DNA of 64,000 bases from Trichostrongylus colubriformis (Eukaryota > Nematoda > Chromadorea > Rhabditida > Trichostrongylidae), in the NCBI GenBank assembly GCA_963978905.1, contig OZ022260.1, positions 16,295,725 through 16,359,724 on the forward strand, in the 5' to 3' direction. The notes beneath the pieces were generated by a model that did not search any database, was not told the DNA's origin, and saw only the letters and a program-made list of their open reading frames with translations. This document shows, piece after piece, positions 42,003 through 54,400 of this stretch; position 1 is the stretch's first letter, and the number at the start of each line of letters is the position of its first letter. A program made the translations under genes and the position numbers.

Positions 42003-42420
42003 TTACTGGTCGGTGATGCTTTCGTTCCGGAATACAAGTATTGAACTTCACTAGGTTCTTATTTTTTTCTTTTTGTCATGCGTTTGGTCTTTGTTTTTTG
42101 CCCATAGGCTCTTATTTTTCTTGAGGAATCGCATTGAGTGGGTAGGAACCACAGAAATAGCGGAACCTGAAGAAGGGGTCGTACTTTTTTGAATTTTTCC
42201 TCGACGCCACTCTTGCCCCTGTGTGAGGGGTAGAGCGCAACAATGGATGGACATCGACTGAGTCTGCTGGAATCATGCAAAAAAAAACTCGATTGTGACG
42301 TAGTAGACAAAATGGGGAGGAGGATAAAATGGGGAGGTGGTACACATTTTCACATTGTCGTTCGCACCTGATACCATCCTACAATCATCTGTCTGTTCAT
42401 TAACTTGTATTTTTTCACCC
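42003..42420 (+). repeat. Rep-D fragment, copy 3
   Basis: It matches 8150-8530: GCTTTCGTTCCGGAATACAA, TGAACTTCACTAGGTTCTTA, GTGTGAGGGGTAGAGCGCA, TGCTGGAATCATGCAAAAA and CACCTGATACCATCCTACAA. Confidence 0.8.
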
Positions 42421-42989
42421 AAACCTCATCCAGGCAGATAGGAGTTTTTCCTCAACTAAGGCTTAGGCAAAAGCCTCGGCAAAATTAGCGCCGGACGTCG
42501 AGCACAGGTGTGGCCCCTCGAATGCATTAACACCATGAAATTTTTCACGTGGTAACGACAGGTACGGAGAACATCGCATGTTAAGCAAATTCGCGACAAT
42601 AAAGTAATGCAGAAGTGGAACTTGCGGAATTGTGCAATCTGCGGAAAAGGATAAGATACGTATCGATTGGGAAAATTGCGGGATTTGTGGAAAAGCATTA
42701 GATACGTATTGATTTCCATGCTACGAGGAGACGAGAGGATTAGAAGAACTGAGGAGCAGCAAGTGTCTCATTTCCGCATATTCCACGACTCTGCATTTCC
42801 GCAGATTCCACAATTCTTCCGATCGATACGTATCTATTCTTCTTTCCACAATTACGCAAATTCCGCAGTTGGCCCAATCGATTCCTATTAATGCTCTTCC
42901 GCAATTCTGCAATTCAGTAATTCCGCAAATTCCAAAGCTATGAACGCTGCCTTAACGTATGCTGATCTGCTCTGGCGCAAATGGCACGA
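42421..42989. other. Non-coding stretch with TTCCGCA-rich sequence
   Basis: 42600-42950 contains many TTCCGCAxATTCC-like words on both strands (for example GCGGAATTGTGCAATCTGCG and TTCCGCAGATTCCACAATTC), forming a loose inverted repeat. A GGCTTAGGCAAAAGCC block at 42450 recurs at 16090. No gene is seen. Confidence 0.5.
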
Positions 42990-43177
42990 CTACTGATTAT
43001 ACGGTAGCCTATCTCGCGACACGTGACGCGTTTCGACTTCGATCAATAATTCCCCGTCGGCGGTCATGCATTGCAATCGTTGCGCTCGTGGCAGAAGCCC
43101 CACAATGACGGCTTCTGGTCTTGACTCCGTTTTTCTTCCATCTCTTTGAGGCCTCCTGTTCATCAGAGCCGCTCGCT
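42990..43177 (-). CDS. Candidate terminal exon, unknown protein
   Basis: On the minus strand, after an AATTACAG acceptor, 62 codons run to a TAG at 42990, including RPEAVIVGLLPRAQRLQCMT and LLIEVETRHVSRDRLPYNQ. The composition is protein-like and unlike the repeats nearby. No family, upstream exon or poly(A) signal was identified. Confidence 0.35.
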
Positions 43178-43914
43178 CTGTAATTTCATGACCAGTCTCA
43201 CATTTGATCCTCACGACTTTTTTCTTAGTTCAATTTGTATAATTCTAATATACTGTATTTCGAGGTTAGTGGAAGTGGGCGAGGGGAGGGGGGATTTCAG
43301 TGACGTTGAGGTACCTTCCCTCCGTAGGTTAGACTAAAATGTATCTCCCTTCTCATGAAAAAGCATCGGTCTCATCTGGTTTAGCCTAAGCCTAGGGAGG
43401 TAAAAGAGATTCGACGTCGCTGAAAATTTTGCGCCTCCCCCAACTTTAATTGACCCGTCTTTCGTAGTGTTCGTTCTGTTTAGAGAGTATTTTGCAAGCA
43501 CGTTGCAGCGTATGAACAATCGTGCTAACGACGATTCGTGTGTCCTCTAGGCATTGAATGTGCTGCCTACAAGCTCTGTTATAACCTAGGCGTGTGTACC
43601 CATGTCAGGCTCTCTCGTATTGCAGTGCCGTCGGAAAAATGTGCCACCGCAAAATTGCGCCGTCTGATTCCCTGTAAGCAGCTCTTCTCTTTGTTCAGGT
43701 CGCAGGATGTTTGTGTAAATTTCGGGAGCCAGTTTTCCAGGAAACCTCAAATTCAACTTGTGCTCAACGTTTACATATTGCTCTTGTTCCTCTATCACAC
43801 ATTGCGCTCCCTTAGATTTCCATTTACTTTTTTTATTCCATGATTTTTGACTGGCTTTATACATTGCAGTTTGTGGATAGATGATTGCAGAATAGTATTA
43901 GGTGTGAGCGACCG

Positions 43915-43962
43915 CCCGTAAGTGAGGGACTCTCCCAACTGAGCTAGCACTTGCAATGAGGT
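43915..43962 (-). pseudogene. tRNA-like 5' half (A box only)
   Basis: The minus strand reads TAGCTCAGTTGGGAGAGTCC, a perfect A box and D arm, followed by a CCC-TCACTTACGGG anticodon-like arm. No B box or acceptor pairing follows, so this is a tRNA-derived fragment or SINE remnant and not a tRNA gene. Confidence 0.5.
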
Positions 43963-44098
43963 CGAACAACATGTGCGCGTAAAAGCAATGTCTCATTGGC
44001 GTAGGCCGCATACAATCCCAGTATAGCAGTTTTAATGATTGGCGAAGTAATCGTTGAAATCGTTGCATCAACCTGCAGCTGTACCTAAGTTGCACCAA

Positions 44099-44234
44099 GG
44101 CCGCCGTCAGACTTCGTGATCTTGCGATTTTGCGGTGTCACGGCTCCGCACGCGATATTGCACAATCTCACGTTCGTAGTATTGCGTGCGAATGTGCGAC
44201 CATGCCTACAAAAACGCGAAGTCTGACGGCGGCC
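44099..44234. mobile_element. 136-bp palindromic MITE (GGCCGCCGTCAGACTTCG)
   Basis: GGCCGCCGTCAGACTTCGTG at the left is mirrored by GCGAAGTCTGACGGCGGCC at the right. CGCACGCGATATTG versus GTATTGCGTGCG pair further in. A second copy lies at 52609-52742 inside an rbpl-1 intron. Confidence 0.88.
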
Positions 44235-44985
44235 AAACGCGATAAGTGGAGGTGTGCTCAAGTTCTGGACACCAGATATCATCTAAGCGATAAGTGGAAA
44301 TGATAAGGTATGTATCGACTAAGTGAACAATGTGCATGATCGCAAGACCGATTGTACCTTTTTTCTCTCCTCCTGCTTGCCTGAATCGCGAACTTAAAAA
44401 AATGATTTTGGAGATCCTTGTGAACTGTTGTTTAATTTTTTCCTACCTGCACTGAAAGTTCGCTTTTCAGGTCATCTAGTTCTTAACAGTATTGACTTTA
44501 CGTCACCAGTGCAATTTCACCGAGAAGCTTGATCGTTTCAAATGTACCGCCGAAACTTGACGGTATTAAATGTACCGTCGTGTGCCTCAGCTACTAGACC
44601 AGTTTATGACTGTGACGCTCAGCTCCCTACATCACCTCCTTTAATATGCCTTTACACTATCGTAAGAAGCTGAAATAAGCTCAAGTTCATAGAAGTTGGT
44701 TCTGTATTGTAATACGCCCATGTTCACACTTCGCTGGCAATTTTAGTTGTGATTAATGATTGGAACATTCCGCAATAACTTTGCGACTTGGCGGCATGTT
44801 TATTGCGTTTATTGTCTTCCCGTCATTCGTTTACATTTCTACTATTCGAGCAGTAAGTATAAGAATTGTTCGTCCATACCATTGTCGCACCCGACGTTCT
44901 ATCCTATGAAACAGTGGATTTCAACTTATATTTTGTATCTTTTGATATATCAGTATCACGTGGCCATCTCTCCAAGTGCGATTTT
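44235..44985 (+). other. Upstream region of rbpl-1
   Basis: No promoter motif can be named with confidence. GATGCC-free, AT-rich sequence; GTACCGCCGAAACTTGACGG and GTACCGTCGTGTGCCTC form a short repeat near 44540-44590. Confidence 0.4.
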
Positions 44986-44987
44986 AG
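44986..44987 (+). promoter_or_regulatory. Putative spliced-leader acceptor for rbpl-1
   Basis: GTGCGATTTTAG ends at 44987 and the start codon follows after only GTG. An acceptor this close to an ATG with no upstream exon is the usual picture of a nematode trans-spliced mRNA. RNA evidence is not available here. Confidence 0.55.
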
Positions 44988-44990
44988 GTG

Positions 44991-45460
44991 ATGTCCTCGA
45001 TTCACTACAAGTTTCGAGCGACACTGGAATACAAAACACTTCAGTTCGATGGGTTACACATCACAGGCGCGGATTTGAAGAAGGAGATCTGTCTGAAAGA
45101 AGGAATTAAGGCAGAAGCTTTCGATTTGCTATTGCAGGTATTCTTAACACTCCGAATCTGCCTATTGAGAAATATTAACTCCACTTTACAATCATCTTTT
45201 CTAACAGTTAACAGTTTGCTTGCTGTTTCAGTGAAGATAATATGAATATCATATAACCAAAATCGTTTGTAAAATATGATGTGTCGCTAACCTATTTTTT
45301 GCACGATTGCATTGGCTGCTCCAAAAAAGATTCATCATTTACGATTCAAGAATGCACACACGAAACGAAGTTACACAGCAGAAGAGCTCATTCCGCGCAA
45401 TTCTTCGATCATTGTACAGCGGGTTCCTAGAGAGGACGCCGAAAAACTTCCCAAAATTCA
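44991..45460 (+). CDS. rbpl-1: rbpl-1 exons 1-2: DWNN domain
   Basis: Exon 1 (44991-45137) encodes SIHYKFRATLEYKTLQFDGL and LHITGADLKKEI, the hallmark of the DWNN domain, whose fold is ubiquitin-like. Exon 2 (45351-45460) completes it with NAHTKRSYTAEELIPRNSSI and IVQRVP. The exon 2 acceptor (GATTCAAG) is weak by nematode standards, and the protein is about two residues shorter at this join than the usual LQITNAQT, so the junction should be treated as provisional. Confidence 0.88.
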
Positions 45461-48400
45461 GTAAGTTTTCGTTCACATGGTTTTCCATTTCGCATGTAAA
45501 GCTTTGGTCCAAAAATGACACCTTAGGCTTTGCTGTATTGTTCTGGGCCGCAAAGGTTGCTTATGGAAGAGTACAAACTGCTCACCATCATTTGGGTTGT
45601 TTTGTGTTTTTGTTGAGGAACAAGGTTCCGTTTGGCGGTGTGGCACAATTAGGAATATACACTTCGCTTTCATTTGTGCGTGAATTTTGTGGCCGCCACA
45701 TTTGCTGTGTTTTAGAGGTGTTAATACTGGAGTCGTAATGAGACCTTCAACTGCTGAAACGGGCTTGGTGGCTCCTGCGCACATGAATCCGGTAGGTTCT
45801 TATGCTTTTCCCTTTAAGGTTTCTAGAGCACACAAGTTCTGGGCGCTTCAAACTTCCGTTTAAGGAAGAGTTCGAAAAGTTGTCCGAGGAAGACCAAATC
45901 GCTCATATCAAGGATGTGTCTACAGCGAAGTATCACTCCAGCAAGTATGTTGTGTTTGGTGTATTCTATTTCTGATTTTACGTTAATAATGCCTACTCAT
46001 AAGTTGACCATCGTCCCCGATCAGGCATCGTGTGCCTAGAAAGATAAATAATAGTGGATAGAATATAACCGACTAGTCAAAAATGGAATTCCATGTGATG
46101 CTCGTGATGCTGGGATCGTCCGACTTAGCTCGAGAGTTCAGTGCGGGGATAAAAGCTGTGTTGGGGGAATTGGTCGTCTCTATATTTTCGTTTGGTAACA
46201 AATGCGGGAAAGGTTTAACAATGCGGTCTACTGTTCTCAGCTCGGAAATAGCAACAGTAAACAATTCAAAAAAAAACTTCTCTGTGGTTCCTGCGGCTAA
46301 AGCTCGATCCTATCTCTTTGTTAGAGGAATTACGCATGGAATGCCGGGGCCAGCAGCTACTTCATTCTAATCGCTCAAACATGGTGTCAGTAGTTGGGTT
46401 TGGAGGGATGGAAAACTTCAATTTGCTTTTTCGCTGCCATTGCGCTTCTAATTAATTAAAGAAAAAAAAACGAAGGATGTAGTGGAAGCGTAGGAGAAGA
46501 AAGTTTTGACGCGTATAGTGATCGCAGCTACTTTTTTCAATTCATTCAGTTCTATATTGGGATAGTTTATCAGTTCCGTATTTATTTCCATCATTTTGGT
46601 GGAGTTTGCCTTATAAAACCTTTCAAGAAAGGTAACCCAAGTGATCACATTATATTGCCAATACTGCAAGTATTAGTTTCAGTTTTCAAAAGAAGACAAC
46701 TAACATCATGTCTGGGCCACCTCCGCCCACCTACACGTGCAATCGTTGCTATCAGCCTGGTCACTGGTACAAGAACTGCCCAATGGTAATCATGATCGAT
46801 GCGCGGATGCGCCTTTTGGTCGCCGTAAGCCGGTAGCGGCTAGGGTTTGCCAATTTGCTCCTCTTTAGGAGCACTATTTATATAAACTTAGCTATCATAT
46901 ACGGTTTCCTAATGCGTACACTTCGGGTATGTTCAAGCATCTTTGAACACATCGTCACTACACATCGTCACTATGTTGATTTTCTTGTTGCCAACGATTT
47001 TCCTTGTATTTTTGTATTTGTAATGATTGCTTTGTTGTTGCAATGTTTAGCTGCGGTGATTGTACACAAGTTCCAAATTGAAGCGGCCTTGTGTTGAGGC
47101 CAAATGACCTGTTAATCTAAGCCTCCACATACACAGCGTTGTTTTATTTGTTCGGGTCTTTGCGATAAACTAAGAGCTACATCCCCTCTGTGTTAGATCA
47201 TTGGATGATAGAAGAAGAAATGCGAAACAAAAAAATCATCAGATCACGTCGGTGGAGACGTGCAATTTGCCACAAGCACTTACACTTGCGACGACAGCAC
47301 TAAAAAATAAGACCTAGTAGCGCGTTTTCTGGGTGGCATTTGACTTAATGGTCTAGAAGCCTCACAAATATATGGGGTGATCAGTTCGACTGATATGTTT
47401 TCAGTTGGCTACGAAGCGAACCACGGGAATTCCTTCGCAAGAGCTGATGGAAACAACTGCCGAAGATCCGCTAGCCATGCTGCATCCATCAGGCAAACTA
47501 GTTGTACCAATTATGCACTGGAAAGCACGACAACACACTAAAAAGGCACGTCGCCAGGGTACCTTGTTTATCGGCTGTGTTCTACTGAGAATTTTGTCTT
47601 CAGGTCGCGGAAGAGAGCCCTGCTGTGGAACGTGTGCCCCCGCCGGAACTTACGTGCCCATTATGCTCACACCTGTTAAAGGTGTGTTTCTGACATCTTT
47701 CATGCATTCGGGCTTCTATACTTATGTTGCAGGACGCTGTACTCACTACTTGTTGTGGTCATTCTTTTTGCGCTGACTGCATCTCCAACAAGCTTATGGA
47801 ATCACCAGATCGTCAGTGTCCGGGCAAAAATTGTGATCAAAAACAGGTGCAACGCAGTCTTTTGTGCATGATTTATTGTTGCTGATATTGTTGAACTGCG
47901 TTGCTTGCGTGTATCGCTCTGTGACTGGACATTCGGAAGACCACTCCGGCAATTGAAAGCTCTCTCTCACAATGTACCACGAAAGCAAGGTAGAGCAAGT
48001 CGCCTGTGCAGCTCGAATGAAGTGCGGCAAACATCCACTTGTTCCCTTTCATCTATTAGGTTGTGAGAAAAGCTCTGGCCGGTTTTACGCATTCACAAGA
48101 TAAATACAAATATCAGACGCGTTAACATGAATCAGCTTACACATTGTGCTCCTTAGGTAGGTAAAAAATTGCTTTTTCTGAATATATGTTTTATTTGGAA
48201 TGGCACAAGGTTTTCTAATTGATAGGGTAATTTAAAAGTACTGCGAAAATGGCTCTTTTTGGTTGACTTCACTTCATTAGTTCTTGTTTAATCGAGTCCC
48301 AGCAAAGGCAACTACAAATGTGAATACTGCAAGAGTAGGGAACGAAGCATTGGATGGAACACTCTGTCCCTGGTTCCAAAAGTCCAAAAATGAGGAGCTG

Positions 48401-51400
48401 CTCGATTTTCAATTGATCAAATCACTTTAACTTGAACGGCAGAAAGCGACGAGGTGTCATACTTGCAGGGAATTTCCACAAGTATTGGTCCTCAACAAAC
48501 GAACTTGGATGACCACCCACCTCAAGTGACCTTGATTTGGAAAAACCCAAAAAATGGGTGCCTGGAGACCCTTTGGTGCAGCTATACCGAAGCGCATTTT
48601 CCCCAAATCCTCTTCCAGTGATTAAAACAGTTGAAGCTGGAGCCCTTGCTCGTGCGTCATATTTACCAAGTCTAGCGCTGAATAAGCCCCACTTTCCCAA
48701 ACATCTGGACAGCTCCTTCAGTAGCAGTGTGTTTAGAAAGAGTGGCGATTTGGAGTCGGCTTTTTTCATTTCGCGCAATGTAAATCATCAGCCCTCCATC
48801 GAATTGAGATATGTGGGTATGCATAATGTTGGTAAGAGTGAAGCGAATCGAATGGTGCTCATTCCGTGAGAAAAGGTGCACTCAAAGCCGAGTTATGATC
48901 TCCTGAATTTGAAATTGCAAAAACCGGCTAAAACTTTTCTTACAACCTAATATTTTAGTTTGGTCCGATCCAACCAACTGTTTTCAACGTGAACGTGGTA
49001 GCAGAATGTGAATAAGGTTTTCAGTAGGCAATAGTCATGGGGGTATTTATGGAACACCGCTGTTAGCGTGGAACCATCACTGCATAGTTTCGGCCATAAA
49101 CGGTGCTTTTTAGCGTTGAAAGTGATGTGTAAGAGGCTCAGATCTAGTATCTTGGTTTCCTGCCACGGTAACATGATTTCAATCTAATTTATATTATTAT
49201 ATATAATATACCGGTTGGCGGGCGCACACTACTGTGCGCGAAACACCATGTGCGTCAGTAGGTCGGCCTGTATTGCTCTTTTTCTTGAGGACAGAGTATT
49301 TCAGTGCACACCCAGCCCACCGTGGGCGGAGCTTAAATTAGTCCATGTGTGGTCTTCACTTCTTGTCCCATGCTCTACCCATCCAAACTTGTCCCCATCT
49401 CCACAGGTCGTTTTTCATGTAACGTCCAAGCTCCGCCCACCAATTTAAATGCTACGCCCACTGTGCCTGCATTCTTTCCTGACCTTCAGAAACTCATCCC
49501 TGACCTTGATCCATCTTCTCCCTATGTTTGGGGCACATTCGAACCCAATCAACAGTTTTTGAACATTCCACGACGGCCCCGCCCATTATGGGCGGAGCTT
49601 AACTTGGTCCACGTGTAGTCTTTACTCAGTGTCCCATGCCCTACCCATACCGTATTTGTCCCCATCTCCACAGGTCGTTTTTCATGTAACGTCCAAGCTC
49701 CGCCCACCACTTTAAATGCTCCGCCCACCGTGCGCGCATTCTTTCCTGACCTTCAGAAACTCATCCCTGACCTTGATCCATCTTCTCCCTATGTTTAGGG
49801 CACATTCCAACCCAATCAACAATTTTTGAACATTCCACGACGGCCCCGCCCATTATGGGCGGAGCTTAACTTGGTCCATGTGTGGTCTTTACTCAGTGCC
49901 ATACCCTACCCATACCGCATTTGTCCCCATCTCCACAGGTCGTTTTTCATGTAACGTCCAAGCTCCGCCCGCCACTTTAAATGCTCCGCCCACTGTGCCT
50001 GCATTCTTTCCTGACCTTCAGAAACTCATCCCTGACCTTGATCCATCTTCTCCCTATGTTTGGGCACATTCGAACCCAATCAACAATTTTTGAACATTCC
50101 ACGACGGCCCCGTCCATTATGGGCGGAGCTCAACTTGGTCCATGTGTGGTCTTTACTTAGTGTCCCATGCCCTACCCATACCGCATTTGTCCCCATCTCC
50201 ACAGGTCATTTTTCATGTAACGTCCAAGCTCCGCCCACCACTTTAAATGCCCCGCCCACTGTGCCCTGCATTCTTTCCTGACCTTCAGAAACTCATCCCT
50301 GACCTAAATCCATCTTCTCCCTACGTTAGGAGCACGTTCGAACGTAATCAACATTTTCGGGCTGAACGCCAAACATTCCAGTGCACGCCCCGCCCCCGTG
50401 GGCGGAGCTTAATTTGGTCCATGTGTGGTCTTTACTTCCTGTCCCATGCCCTACCCATACCACACTTGGCCCCATCTGCACAGGTCGTTTTTCATATGAT
50501 ACCTAATTTCGTGACAGATGGAGGGACAGACACTAAGCCTTAGCGCTTTATATATAGTAGGGATAGGGAAAATATGCATCACACGTATCATACATATACT
50601 TGTTTGCTGCTTTTTTCTCTCGAATTTTGCTCGTGAATACAGTATTAAGCTCTCCGTCGATGCATTGGTGCCTAACAAAACAGTGCGTCAAGCTGCACAG
50701 GCATGGGCTATGGGTGGGCCAGGCTCGGGCAACCAAGATCAAGAACACATGAGGTTCAGGTAAGTGCCTCCGGCTATCACTGGCTATCATTATTGTTTCA
50801 ATCTTGATTTTCCAGGATTGGTCTTCAACCGACCGTCACTGTATCAGCTGCATCCACTCCTCCTCCGTCGTTGCCTACAGCAATCCCTCAGTCGTCGGTT
50901 GCACCCACAGTAACAACAACTTCTCATCCTTCCGAATCCATTCCAGCACAGAACTCACCAAATCCATTTATAAGTGCTCCAGCCGTCTCTATTCCAGTGC
51001 GTTGCTTCTGAATCAAGATTTATTGTGACAAGGATTATTGTGAAAAGAACTGCTTGCAGCTGGAGATTTCGTTACATTTGTACTTTCTATGCGTACGTTT
51101 AGGTTCCGTCATCCTTCTCTCAACCACCACCGAATATGGTCCCTGGAGTGGTTGCAAGCTCATCATCCTCTGGGGACTCATTACTTCCGCCTGGAACTAC
51201 CGCAGTTCCACCTCCGACGATGAACCTCCCTCTTTCACATGGTGAGCATAAGGTTGAAATCGATCAAGCCAACAACGAACTATTTTTTCAGCTATGCACA
51301 CTGCAACTAACCTCCCTCCAATCCCTGGCGTAGGATTGCCTATGCCACCCCACATGATTGTTCAAACTGCTTCAAGTCAACCGTCTTACATGTGAGTTTG

Positions 51401-54400
51401 TGCTTTCCGGCTATTTCTTGAAGAAGTCCCGAAGTTTAATCTTTTGTAGCTTTAATCAGCCGCCTCCCATTTCTACAATGAATCTCGCGCCTCCACAGCC
51501 GCAAATTATGGATGCATGGGATGCATTCCTTCACAGAAAAGATCGAGAACGTGAGCGACCTCGTAAGCGGATGAGGTACGTGCTTCTTGGAGTTGCCAAT
51601 GATTTGTGGGCTATTTTATACTCGAATTAAAAGACGGTAACTTCCCTGTTGCCAAATATGTCCAACCACGGGTGTTATTTGCTGTACCAACTAACGATGT
51701 GTTTTCGTCTTTAGGAGCCGAAATCGGTCGTCTAGTTCATCATCATCATCTTCTTCTGGAGATGACCGCAGGAAACGACGCGAACGTCATGACCGAGATA
51801 GACGTCGAACACACCGCAGCGATAAACAAAGGGAGAGGGATCGAGGTCGAGAGAATAGGTTCCGTCGGACCGATGAACGAAGGGAGCGCGATAGAGAGCG
51901 GGAAAGAGAAAGAGAATATGGAGATCGTGATAGATATCGCGAAAGCAGGTTAGCTTGTAGTGTGACTGATTTCATCAGCGAGAAGCCGTTCAGTGAACTC
52001 ATTTTCAGGCCACCAAGGTCAGTGATACATCAGTCGCGCACTCGAGATTCAAAAGAGGTGCGTTTGAGCTGTACTCAGCTCGGTTATGTACGGTATCCTA
52101 CTTATTCCAGGAAGCCCCTTTGCCTTCGTTGATGGGACTGGATGTAACCACACCTCCGATTTTCATTGGTGCTGGTAACGAGAAACGCGAGAAATCAAGA
52201 AGTCGTTCCATATCACCTCAGATCGGCCAGGCGGCTTCAACAAGTGATCGGAAGAAACGAAAAAAGAAGGACAGGTTCAAGAATGATCCAAGCCACCGTT
52301 CGCGCAAAGCAGAAAAGGAGCAGAAGCCAAGAAAGTCAAATGAAAGCGAAGATGTAGCCAGAGAAATTGCTGATGAAGAAGCTATTGACGGCACACTTAG
52401 AGAAGTAGCGGAGGTAGTTCTTCGATATCAGTGGAATTGCTGAAACATTGTTTCATCATAGAAGGCTCGTACGAGTAATCGGGCTCTACAGTGACGACAT
52501 GTCGTATGTTAGGAGCTTGACTGTTGACGGGAGCTCTTACGGGGGTTCCTTTCCCAGCTTCTTGGCGTGGTTTGAATAGCTTCAACTCAAAAGCACTGTG
52601 AGGGGTAGGATCGCCGTAAGCCTTGGCGATTTTGCGATGTCGCGGTTTCGCACGCGAAGCCAGGACATAACAGATTTTCAAGTCGTGGTATCGCGTGCGA
52701 AAATGCGACCCCGCAAAATCGCGAAGTCTGACGGCGGCTCAAGGAGGGAGTGGGAGCTGGGCTTGTTCTCCGAAACAAACAACACCTAAGAAGAGATTGT
52801 GGCGACATTTCCATTGAACAAAAGCGCGCCTCGGGGTCTTGTCCCGATTACGCATCACTGCGAGTCATGCAGACGTTGATCCATCAGGAGAGTTGCCGGC
52901 GTTCGCGGCCGGCTGACTTAGCTCCTCGCCCGTCTGCAATCTACCCTGCTGACTAGTGGCGCAGAGAAGCACGAAAGGGAAAAATAGGTGTTGGATTCCT
53001 ATTTCTCGTTTTTTCGCCGTTTTGTCTCGTTCTTTCACTACACTTACATTTAAGAGCAGCCCTACTTTCACAAACCTTAATCTTCCATATTTACCCTTCC
53101 CGGTGTCTTTGAGGTTGACGACGATACATTGATTAAGGATTGTGTTACGAGTTATTTTTTTTTTGCATATCACTTTTTCTTCAGTTCGTTCGAGTTGAAG
53201 CCAATTGTGATGACGACGGCATTGAGTTTGAAATTGATGAGGCAGATGTGGCCAAAGATGTTGCCACTGAGGCTGAGGATGAGAAAAGTGTCACAGACAC
53301 GGAAGTTCCACCAGATGAAGCTTTAAATGTAAGTCGTTGCCTAGTTGAACATCTTCCTCTCTGCACTAGATTTCATTGCGTGTACTGTTCTCTTCCAGAC
53401 AGCAGTGGAACCTGTAAGTGAAGCAGATAATGAAGAACCTGTAGAACGTCGATCTGAATCTGATGCTACTCTTTCTACTCTGGTAACTAGGGAGGACACT
53501 ACCGACAAGGAGAAGGATACTGTTGCTGAAGATCACGCCGATGAAGACGAAGAACGAGGAAGTCCAAAGAAAAAGGAGAAAAAACATAAAAAGCACAAGA
53601 AACATAGAAAGCATAAGTTCGTTTGATTTTTCAAAAAAATGTCGTATAATTGAGTATGTACTCAGTACGGTTTAGGGACGGCGACGATGAAGAGTCAAAG
53701 CATAGTCATAAACGAAAGAAAGACAAGAAGGAGAAGAAAGAAAAAAGAAAGAAGGACAAGAAGCATCGACATGGTAAAGATAAGGACAAAGATCTTAGTG
53801 ATCGAGTTAAGGAGGTAGTTCTTATGGTCGCTTTTTCGTTGTATTAGTCCGCGGTCATACTTTACGTGTCTGCGTCAATTGACGCCGGCACCGGCGTCAA
53901 ATTGAGGCAATCATATGCATGCCGCAGACCACGGCGTCAATCTGATAATGCACATCGGATCAAAACGCTCGACCCAGCCACACTACATTATGGTGATCGT
54001 TGCAAGAGCACACGATTTCGAATCTTGACATAGTGCCATGCTATGCCGGGCTCTCGTCACGATCACTATACTGGCGTCAATTGATGCAGACACGTAAAGT
54101 GCGACCGCGGCCTCGTTAGGTTTAGGAGCACGTTGACATCGTTGGCCTTTTCTTGATGGATCTATTTCATTGTCAGACATGTTTCAGGAAGAATTCCATG
54201 GAGGGGATAATGAGTCTCACGAAATTTCTCAAAGAAACGAAGACGAAATCGTGGCTTACAAAGAGGAACGGCGAGGATCCGATAGTAGCACTGGTCATAA
54301 AAGAAAGGAACATCACAAAGATTCTAGCAGTGATCGAAAGCATGAAGAAAGGGAGAGAAAGTCGAAAGGCGATGGCAGTAGAAAGCGGTATGATGACAAG

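Noticed and set aside
48422..48778. 118-codon minus-strand ORF in rbpl-1 intron 8
   Set aside because: It lies wholly inside a mariner remnant and on the strand opposite to the transposase traces.
49300..50560. Regularly spaced repeats that could suggest a CRISPR array
   Set aside because: Units of 264-279 bp are contiguous with no spacers, and the host is a eukaryote. It is a satellite.
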